A DNA stretch of 31,339 bases, taken from DATAEK01 sp036258055. Its GTDB lineage: Bacteria > Acidobacteriota > Vicinamibacteria > Vicinamibacterales > 2-12-FULL-66-21. Within the stretch, counting starts at the first letter, position 1, and each line of letters opens with the position of its first letter. Below are positions 25,867-31,339 of the stretch, one piece after another. The DNA is taken from NCBI GenBank assembly GCA_036258055.1, contig DATAEK010000114.1:1-31339 (forward strand). The letters run 5' to 3'. Position numbers and translations under genes: made by a program. A model generated the notes under the pieces. The model did no database searches. It saw only the letters and a program-made list of their open reading frames with translations, and was not told the DNA's origin.

Positions 25867-28293
25867 GTGCTGGAACGATGGATCAGGGACTTCACGCACG
25901 CGGCGCGGAGTCTTGCCCGCGCGCCGGGCTTCACGCTCGTCGTCGTGGCGACGCTCGCGCTCGCCATCGGAGCGAACGTCGCGATCTTCAGCGTCGTCGA
26001 TGCCGTGCTCCTCGAGCCGTTGCCGTTCCCGCAGGCGGATCGGCTCGTCCATATCGGCGGAACCGCGCCCGGAACCGATCAACCAGAGGAGTTCGGCGTT
26101 CCGGATGAACTGTACTTCGAATACCGCGAGAGCGTCCCCGGGCTCGAAGACATCGGGCTGTACGGCACCGGTTCGTCCACCACGCGCGCGGAAGGGCAGG
26201 TCGACCAACTTTTTCTGACGCAGGCGACGCCGTCGTTCTTCACGACGCTGGGCGCCCAGCCGCTGCTCGGGCGGCTGCCCACCGATGGGGACGACAACCG
26301 TGTCGTTGTCATCAGCCATTGGCTCTGGCGGACCTGGTTCGGCTCTGATCCGTCCGTGATCAACAGGAGTTACAGCTTCGCGAACGAGACTCGCACCGTC
26401 ATCGGCGTCATGAAACCGGAGTTTCGCTTCCCGGATGAGCGCGTCGCGTTCTGGATCCCGCTGACGATTCGTGCGGCGCAGGCGACGCCTGGTGGGTTCG
26501 GGCCGCGCGCGGTCGCACGGATGAAGGCGGGAACGGACCGCGCAGCGCTGGTGGCGCAACTCGAGCCGCTCGCGCGTCGCGTGCAGCAGCGGCTGGGCGG
26601 TCCCGCGCCCTACGCACGGATCATGGAGCGTCACCGGCCAGTAGTGGAACCACTCCGCGAGCACCTTCTCGGCGATATCTCGATGCCACTGTGGATTCTG
26701 CTCGGCACGGTCGCAATCGTGTTCCTGATCGCGTGCGCGAACGTGGCCAGCCTGTTCACGGTGCGCGCGGAGACCCGGCGTCGCGACTTGGCGGTGCGGC
26801 GCGCTCTCGGAGCCGGACGAGGCGACCTGGTGCGCTCACAGGTGACCGAGGCGCTGCTTCTCGCGGCGGCGGGAGGCGCGGCCGGCGCGCTCATCGCCTG
26901 GACTGGCGTCCCACTCCTGGTCCACGCGGCACCGGATGCCGTCGCGGGCGGCTTTGGCGGCGCGCCCATTCCCGGACTTGCCGCAGCGGGCCTGGACCTC
27001 ACGGTGCTGCTCTTCACGGTCGCCATCTCGCTTCTGGCGGCGTGCGCGTTCGGGCTGCTGCCCGCCCTTCGCTTCTCAGGCTCGCGCCTTGGCAGCCTGC
27101 ATCAGGCCGGACGAGGCATCGTCGGCGGTAGTCTCACGCGCGATGCGTTGGTGGTCGTGCAGACCGCTGCTGCGCTCGTCCTGCTGGTTGGATCGGCGCT
27201 GCTCATGCGCAGCTTCTGGCAGCTCAAGAACGTCGACGCCGGATACGACACGGAGGGTATTTTCACTTTCCAGATCGCGGCCAATCGCCCCGACCTGAAC
27301 GACCGAGCCACAATGTCGAGGTTTCAGTACGCGTTCATGGATCGTCTGAAGGCGCTGCCGGGCGTCGAATCCGTGGGATACATCACCACTCTCCCCCTGG
27401 ACGAGGGCGCCGGCAGTCAGAACATCACCACTCCCAGGCTCGAGGCGAGTGGCGCCGAGGCGCCTCTCGTTCGCTTCGCTGGTGCCGGGGGCGCGTACTT
27501 CCAGACGATGGGTATCGAACTCGTGCGCGGTCGCTACTTCGACCGGGTCGAGGAAGAACGGGCGATGCCCTTTGTGATCATCAGCCGGTCGGCCGCCGAG
27601 TTGTTGTTTCCTGGTGAGGATCCGATCGACAAGCAGTTGCGGCCCGCGACCGGTGGCCAGAAGTGGTACAGCGTCATCGGAGTGGTCGAGGACGTCCTGA
27701 TTGACGACCTCCGCCGCAAATCCCCAGAGCCAATGGTGTACCTGCCGGCAGTCTCCCCGTCGCCCGCGTACGTCATGAAGTCGGCCCGTGCGGACAAACT
27801 CGAACCGGAGGTTCGCGCGATCATCCGCGAGGTCATTCCGACATCTCCGATATATCGCATCTTCACGATGAAGCGTCTGGCCGCGAACGCCATGGCCAGC
27901 CTGTCATTCACGATGCTCATGGTCTGCATTGCAGCAGTGCTCGCGCTCGTTCTCGGCGCGGTGGGGCTGTATGGTGTGCTCTCGTATCGAGTGACGAGGA
28001 GTGCCCAGGAGATCGGCGTACGCATGGCCTTGGGCGCCGAGGCGAAGACCGTACGGCGGATGTTCGTGTGGCAGGGCGGGCGGGTCGCCCTGGTCGGTAT
28101 CGTCGTTGGAACGCTGGCGGCAGTGGGGCTCACCACGTACATCAAGACACTGTTGTTCAACGTCGGCCGACTGGACGTGGTCGCGTTCGCCGCGATGTCT
28201 GCCGTGATGCTTGCTGTAGCGCTGCTGGCAAGCTACGTCCCGGCGCTACGCGCCTCGCGTGTGGATCCGGTAGTGGCGCTGCGGGCGGAATAG
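25867..28293 (+). CDS. ADOP-type ABC permease (MacB/FtsX-like, duplicated)
   Basis: This 808-residue inner-membrane protein starts at a GTG with GGAGG six bases upstream; the product begins MLERWIRDFTHAARSLARAPGFTLVVVATLALAIGAN. That is the classical start of acidobacterial duplicated orphan permeases. Each half has one N-terminal helix, a periplasmic MacB-like domain (LEPLPFPQADRLVHI; ITTLPLDEGAGSQN) and three further helices (LGTVAIVFLIACANVASLF; then ALVLGAVGLYGVLSYRVTRSAQEIGVRMALGA near the end). Members couple to ABC ATPases and move or sense substrates by mechanotransmission; the substrate is unknown. No ATPase is fused to it, but an ABC ATPase gene begins at 31239. It lies between the sigma and zinc-finger/FecR genes. 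Confidence 0.92.
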   Translation: MLERWIRDFTHAARSLARAPGFTLVVVATLALAIGANVAIFSVVDAVLLEPLPFPQADRLVHIGGTAPGTDQPEEFGVPDELYFEYRESVPGLEDIGLYGTGSSTTRAEGQVDQLFLTQATPSFFTTLGAQPLLGRLPTDGDDNRVVVISHWLWRTWFGSDPSVINRSYSFANETRTVIGVMKPEFRFPDERVAFWIPLTIRAAQATPGGFGPRAVARMKAGTDRAALVAQLEPLARRVQQRLGGPAPYARIMERHRPVVEPLREHLLGDISMPLWILLGTVAIVFLIACANVASLFTVRAETRRRDLAVRRALGAGRGDLVRSQVTEALLLAAAGGAAGALIAWTGVPLLVHAAPDAVAGGFGGAPIPGLAAAGLDLTVLLFTVAISLLAACAFGLLPALRFSGSRLGSLHQAGRGIVGGSLTRDALVVVQTAAALVLLVGSALLMRSFWQLKNVDAGYDTEGIFTFQIAANRPDLNDRATMSRFQYAFMDRLKALPGVESVGYITTLPLDEGAGSQNITTPRLEASGAEAPLVRFAGAGGAYFQTMGIELVRGRYFDRVEEERAMPFVIISRSAAELLFPGEDPIDKQLRPATGGQKWYSVIGVVEDVLIDDLRRKSPEPMVYLPAVSPSPAYVMKSARADKLEPEVRAIIREVIPTSPIYRIFTMKRLAANAMASLSFTMLMVCIAAVLALVLGAVGLYGVLSYRVTRSAQEIGVRMALGAEAKTVRRMFVWQGGRVALVGIVVGTLAAVGLTTYIKTLLFNVGRLDVVAFAAMSAVMLAVALLASYVPALRASRVDPVVALRAE

Positions 28294-28310
28294 AACGTCG
28301 GGCACTCCCC

Positions 28311-28336
28311 TGTAATAGTCGGCGTCCTCCTACGTC
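28311..28336 (+). promoter_or_regulatory. Candidate ECF promoter B, upstream of the zinc-finger/FecR gene
   Basis: TGTAAT (28311-28316), 16 bases, CGTC (28333-28336), with the shared flank AGTC, GC, TCCTC between. It begins 18 bases after the permease stop and matches site A at 24747 in motif and spacing. The predicted transcript would carry a leader of about 315 bases containing tandem repeats and a GCGAAGC hairpin. Confidence 0.6.
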
Positions 28337-28365
28337 AAGTTGGTGAGGGCGCAAGCGAGCGCAGT

Positions 28366-28580
28366 GAGCCAGGCGAACGCCCTCCTTCGCAGCCGGAAGG
28401 ACTAAGAGGCTGCTACGGCGGGCAGGGAGCCGCCCTGAGAGGCGCGAGCGAGCGCAGCGATGCGAGCCACGCGAACGCCCTCCTTCGCAGCTGGAAGGAC
28501 TAAGAGGCTGCTACGGCGGGTAGGGAGCCGCTGTGAGAGGCGCGAGCGAGCGCAGCGATGCGAGCCACGCGAACGGAGCG
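28366..28580 (+). repeat. 98-bp tandem direct repeat (about 2.2 copies)
   Basis: Units start at 28366, 28464 and 28562, each opening GAGCCA(C/G)GCGAACG. The first two are nearly identical over 98 bases, and the third breaks off after about 14. Each contains CTTCGCAG, GGAAGGACTAAGAGGCTGC and GAGCGAGCGCAGCGATGC. It sits inside the predicted leader between ECF promoter B and the zinc-finger/FecR gene. No credible reading frame runs through it. Confidence 0.85.
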
Positions 28581-28610
28581 AGCCGGCGAAGCGGCGAGCG
28601 AGCGAGCGTG

Positions 28611-28641
28611 TGGGGGAGTCCGAGGGGCGAAGCCCCTCGGA
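28611..28641 (+). repeat. GCGAAGC hairpin repeat, copy 2 (before the zinc-finger/FecR gene)
   Basis: TGGGGGAG followed by the same 10-bp stem TCCGAGGGGC-GAA-GCCCCTCGGA (28619-28641), ending 17 bases before the ATG at 28659, with AGAGGTG between as ribosome-binding site. Confidence 0.8.
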
Positions 28642-28658
28642 TAAGAAAGAGGTGGGCG

Positions 28659-31106
28659 ATGTCCGAAGACCGTCTGGAACGAGCACTACAGGAGATGAAA
28701 GAGGAAGACGTGGACGCCGACACGCTCGAGGCCGCGCGGACACGCGTCTGGGAGCAGGTAGCGAACGCCGGCAGCGTCACCTGTGCGGAGTTTCGGCAGG
28801 ACTTCCGCGCGTACCTGGGCAAAGAGCTGGGCGGCAGTCGCCGCATCCTGGTGGAAGACCATCTCAGTCGCTGCCCCGGCTGTCGCGCCCGGATCGCCGA
28901 GATGAAGGGTGAGAGGCCGGTCGTCGTCATGCCAATGCGCTCCTCTTCCCGCCGGGTGCAATGGGGAGCCCTGGCCGCAGCAGCCGCACTGCTCTTCGCG
29001 GTCCTTTATCTCGGACGCGACGCCATCGACGCCATGATGGGTCCCGGCGGCCCCCGGGCCACCGTTGTTTCCGCCGAGGGCGGCCTGTACCGCCTGCCTG
29101 TGGGCTCTCTCGAAGCAGGCGCCACCATCGGCCAACGGGAATCGGTCCGCACGGGCCCGGGAGCCCACGCGGTGTTGCGCCTCGCCGACGGATCGATGGT
29201 GGATGTCAACGAGCGAACGGAGCTGTTCGTGACCGCCGCGTGGAGCGGCCAGGCGATTCACCTCCAGCGCGGTGACATCATCGTCAAGGCGGCCAAACAG
29301 CGCCGGGGCCGCCTTCGAGTTCTGACGCACGATTCCATCGCGTCGGTGAAGGGAACCGTCTTCGCAGTGTCCGCCGGCATGGGCGGCTCGGTGGTTTCGG
29401 TGGTCGAGGGATCGGTCGCGGTGAACCAGCCTGGTCGGGAGGTGGTCCTCAGCCCGGGCGAGCAGGCCGCCTCCATCCCGGCGCTGGCGAGCTCGGTCGC
29501 GCAAGCCGTCTCTTGGAGCCCCGAGGCGGACTCCTACCTCGAGCTGCTCGGGTCGCTCGTGAAGATCGAACGCGAGCTGAATTTCCCCGCCGAGCTGCGG
29601 ACCAACTCGGCCCTGCTCTCGTATCTTCCCGCAGGCGCTGTCGTCTACGGCACGATCCCAAATCCGGGGCTCACGATCGACCGTGCCCTTTCCCTCGCCG
29701 AGGAGCAGTCGGCCCAGAACGCGACGTTCGGGGCCTGGTGGAATTCAGAGACGGGACGGCTGTTGAAACAAATGACGGAGCGCGTCCAGTCGGTGAACCC
29801 GCTGCTCGGGGACGAAATCGTCTTCTGCGCCAGCCTCCCCGGGCTCGACGAGCCGGTGCCGATCGTGATGGCCCGGGTGCAGCCCGGCAAGCGGGCGGAG
29901 CTCTCGAGCGCCCTGGAAGGACTTTTCGCTGCGGCGGAGGAATCTCCCGCGTATTCAGTTTCCGACGAGCTGATGGTCGTTTCAAGCTCGCCGTCGCACC
30001 TGGCATGGGCCCTCGCCCACCTGGGGCAGGGCGTCGGCTCCGCGTTTGCGACAGCCATCGGGGAGCGGTACCGGCGCGGCGTGGGCTGGCTTATCGGGAT
30101 GGATGCGCCCCCGTTGGTCACGATGGCGTCGGGAGACGACGCCCCCCCGATCAAGCTCGCCGGCATGATCGGGATGAAGTACCTCTTCCTCGAGCAGCGT
30201 GCACCCGCGGGTGCCGTAGAGAACGAGGTCACGTTCGCATTTCAAGCCGCACGAACCGGAATGGGGTCGTGGCTGGCTGACGCCGGCTCAGGGGGCGCGG
30301 CGGAGTATCTACCAGCCGATGCCCTCGTCGCCGGCTACGTTTCGACCCGCGAGCCCTTGCAGCTGTTCGAGGAATTCACCGCGCAGATTACCAAGTCGGA
30401 GCCGGACTTCGAGCGCGGCCTGGCCAGCATGGACGAGAAGCTCGGCGCCGGTTTCGTCCAGAACCTGACCGCGGCGTTTGGGACCGAAGCGGCCTTGGCG
30501 CTGACGGGACTTTCTGCGAGCGGCCCGACGTGGGTCATGGCGAGCGTGGCCAACAATCCGGCGGTCATCGACAGCTCCCTTCAGAAGCTGGTGGAAAGGT
30601 TCAACGCGGAGCTTGGGCCCGACGAGCAAGGCAAACGGATCGTGTTGACGCAAGAGAGCGCGGGCGGACGGACCTGGAGCACGATGAAACCGGGAGAACT
30701 TCCGCTCGGTATCACCTGGACGTACGATCGGGGCTACATGGTGGCGGCCTCCGAGCGCGCCGCCGCGGAGCGTGCCATCGCGACTCAGAACGGCGGCTCC
30801 GCGCTCGTCTGGTCTCCGGAGTTCCTCGGCCAGCTCCCCTCGTCGGCCGGACTTCATCCGTCCGCCTTCGCCTGGCTGAACGCGAAGGGGGCACTCGGAA
30901 TCCTGTCGGCGCTGACCACGAACCCGGCGGTCGGCGAGCTCGCGGCCGGGCACGATCCGATTCTCGTCGTGTTCGATGGAACGCCAGAACGGATCCACGC
31001 GGCGAGCCGTACTCGCATCTCCGGATTGATCATGGACGTGATGCTGATCGAGAGCCTGGGCCGGGCGACCCTGGGACAGCAGTCCGACGCCGTCCCCCGC
31101 CAGTAG
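28659..31106 (+). CDS. Zinc-finger anti-sigma-like / FecR-domain fusion protein with large C-terminal domain
   Basis: This 815-residue protein starts at MSEDRLERALQEMKEEDVDA, after GAGGTG; the frame is open to 28533 but that part is hairpin repeat. Domains: a zinc-binding anti-sigma motif, C42 then H68-x3-C72-x2-C75 (VEDHLSRCPGCR); a basic stretch and one membrane helix at about 103-119 (GALAAAAALLFAVLYLG); a FecR-like periplasmic domain at about 130-265 (LRLADGSMVDVNERTEL, LQRGDIIVKA, VKGTVFAVSAG, VVSVVEGSVAVN); then roughly 530 residues resembling DUF3352 (LLSYLPAGAVVYGTIPN, YLPADALVAGYVSTREP). The layout suggests that it holds an ECF sigma factor in the cytoplasm and senses a periplasmic state. 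Its likely partner is the sigma factor at 24792. The role of the C-terminal domain is unknown. Confidence 0.85.
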   Translation: MSEDRLERALQEMKEEDVDADTLEAARTRVWEQVANAGSVTCAEFRQDFRAYLGKELGGSRRILVEDHLSRCPGCRARIAEMKGERPVVVMPMRSSSRRVQWGALAAAAALLFAVLYLGRDAIDAMMGPGGPRATVVSAEGGLYRLPVGSLEAGATIGQRESVRTGPGAHAVLRLADGSMVDVNERTELFVTAAWSGQAIHLQRGDIIVKAAKQRRGRLRVLTHDSIASVKGTVFAVSAGMGGSVVSVVEGSVAVNQPGREVVLSPGEQAASIPALASSVAQAVSWSPEADSYLELLGSLVKIERELNFPAELRTNSALLSYLPAGAVVYGTIPNPGLTIDRALSLAEEQSAQNATFGAWWNSETGRLLKQMTERVQSVNPLLGDEIVFCASLPGLDEPVPIVMARVQPGKRAELSSALEGLFAAAEESPAYSVSDELMVVSSSPSHLAWALAHLGQGVGSAFATAIGERYRRGVGWLIGMDAPPLVTMASGDDAPPIKLAGMIGMKYLFLEQRAPAGAVENEVTFAFQAARTGMGSWLADAGSGGAAEYLPADALVAGYVSTREPLQLFEEFTAQITKSEPDFERGLASMDEKLGAGFVQNLTAAFGTEAALALTGLSASGPTWVMASVANNPAVIDSSLQKLVERFNAELGPDEQGKRIVLTQESAGGRTWSTMKPGELPLGITWTYDRGYMVAASERAAAERAIATQNGGSALVWSPEFLGQLPSSAGLHPSAFAWLNAKGALGILSALTTNPAVGELAAGHDPILVVFDGTPERIHAASRTRISGLIMDVMLIESLGRATLGQQSDAVPRQ

Positions 31107-31200
31107 GGCCGCGAGCCGCCTACGCGCTTCGCGCTACGGCGCCCAGGACGGAGCGGGGTTTCGGATGAGCGCTTGCCCGCCGTAGCTTTAGCGGAGGCGG

Positions 31201-31232
31201 GTGTAGGGGAGTTCGAGGGGCGAGCCCCTCGA
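31201..31232 (+). repeat. Hairpin repeat, diverged copy 3 (before the ABC ATPase)
   Basis: GTGTAGGGGAGT precedes TCGAGGGG-CGAG-CCCCTCGA (31213-31232), an 8-bp stem that lost one loop base relative to the other copies. It ends six bases before the ATG at 31239. The rest of 31107-31200 holds imperfect hairpins (TACGCGCTTCGCGCTA; CCGCC..GGCGG around GTAGCTTTAGC) and no gene. Confidence 0.7.
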
Positions 31233-31238
31233 TTGAAG

Positions 31239-31339
31239 ATGGATACACCGGTCGTCGAACTCGAGAACCTGAAGGTCAGGCTGGGACGGCGGGAGATCCT
31301 TCACGGGATCACCTGCCGTCTCGGCGTTTCGGGCACGGG
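31239..31339 (+). CDS. ABC transporter ATP-binding protein, N-terminal fragment (runs off the window)
   Basis: The 33 complete codons give MDTPVVELENLKVRLGRREI and then LHGITCRLGVSGT. VELENLKVRLGRREILHGI is a typical first strand and A-loop region of ABC ATPases; the Walker A motif would follow outside the window. With the ADOP permease and zinc-finger/FecR protein upstream in the same direction, it is a candidate energising subunit. There is no strong ribosome-binding site; a hairpin ends just before the ATG. Confidence 0.7.
   Translation, partial: MDTPVVELENLKVRLGRREILHGITCRLGVSGT

Noticed and set aside
28366..28580. Possible CRISPR array
   Set aside because: The units are contiguous 98-bp direct repeats with no spacers and no cas gene nearby.
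28402..28743. 113-codon minus-strand open frame containing SEGLRPSD-like text
   Set aside because: It is a translation of the hairpin repeat and the 98-bp tandem units; the same phrase arises at 25821-25851 from the other hairpin copy.

Overview
The window is GC-rich, gene-dense bacterial DNA. Several gene types point to an acidobacterium, most likely of the Vicinamibacteria type. These are three large TonB-dependent outer-membrane receptors (two with carboxypeptidase-regulatory-like N-terminal domains), an ADOP-type MacB/FtsX permease, a zinc-finger/FecR-like fusion protein, and many short hairpin or heptad repeats in the intergenic DNA. This assignment rests on gene-family content and not on a phylogenetic marker; there is no rRNA or tRNA gene in the window.

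Layout. 1-1992 is the 3' part of a TonB-dependent receptor. 1993-3995 holds an IS110-family element (transposase on the minus strand) bracketed by two near-identical 83-bp repeats. 3996-7764 is a tightly coupled operon of three tandem secreted DUF2891 paralogues. 7778-13469 carries two divergent TonB-dependent receptors with a 390-bp shared upstream region. 13470-15860 has a terminator between heptad repeats, then a MocR-type regulator divergent from a small secreted protein. 15993-17630 is an ABC-F ATPase, followed by a 49-residue basic protein on the minus strand. 17961-21127 is a transporter pair (SSS symporter and MFS permease). 21133-21362 is a long palindromic element between convergent genes. 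21367-22828 (minus strand) encodes an ECF-type sigma factor, a small membrane protein and a VOC-fold protein. 22891-24571 holds an AraC-type regulator and a SAM methyltransferase.

The last 6.6 kb looks like one regulated module: an ECF sigma factor, a small secreted protein, an ADOP permease, an 815-residue protein (zinc-finger anti-sigma-like domain, membrane segment, FecR-like domain, long C-terminal domain), and the start of an ABC ATPase. The same promoter-like motif (TGTAAT, 16-bp spacer, CGTC) lies upstream of the sigma gene and upstream of the zinc-finger/FecR gene, suggesting that the sigma factor controls both itself and its presumed anti-sigma partner. A dispersed hairpin built around GCGAAGC sits just before the start codons of the permease and zinc-finger genes, with a variant before the ABC gene.

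The non-coding DNA is unusually structured. There are 7-bp tandem repeats starting at or near stop codons, an 83-bp repeat family associated with the IS element, a 230-bp nested palindrome, a 98-bp tandem duplication inside a probable 5' leader, and a hairpin that pairs with the start codon of the ABC-F gene. All functional statements are inferences from sequence reading; no database search was run.
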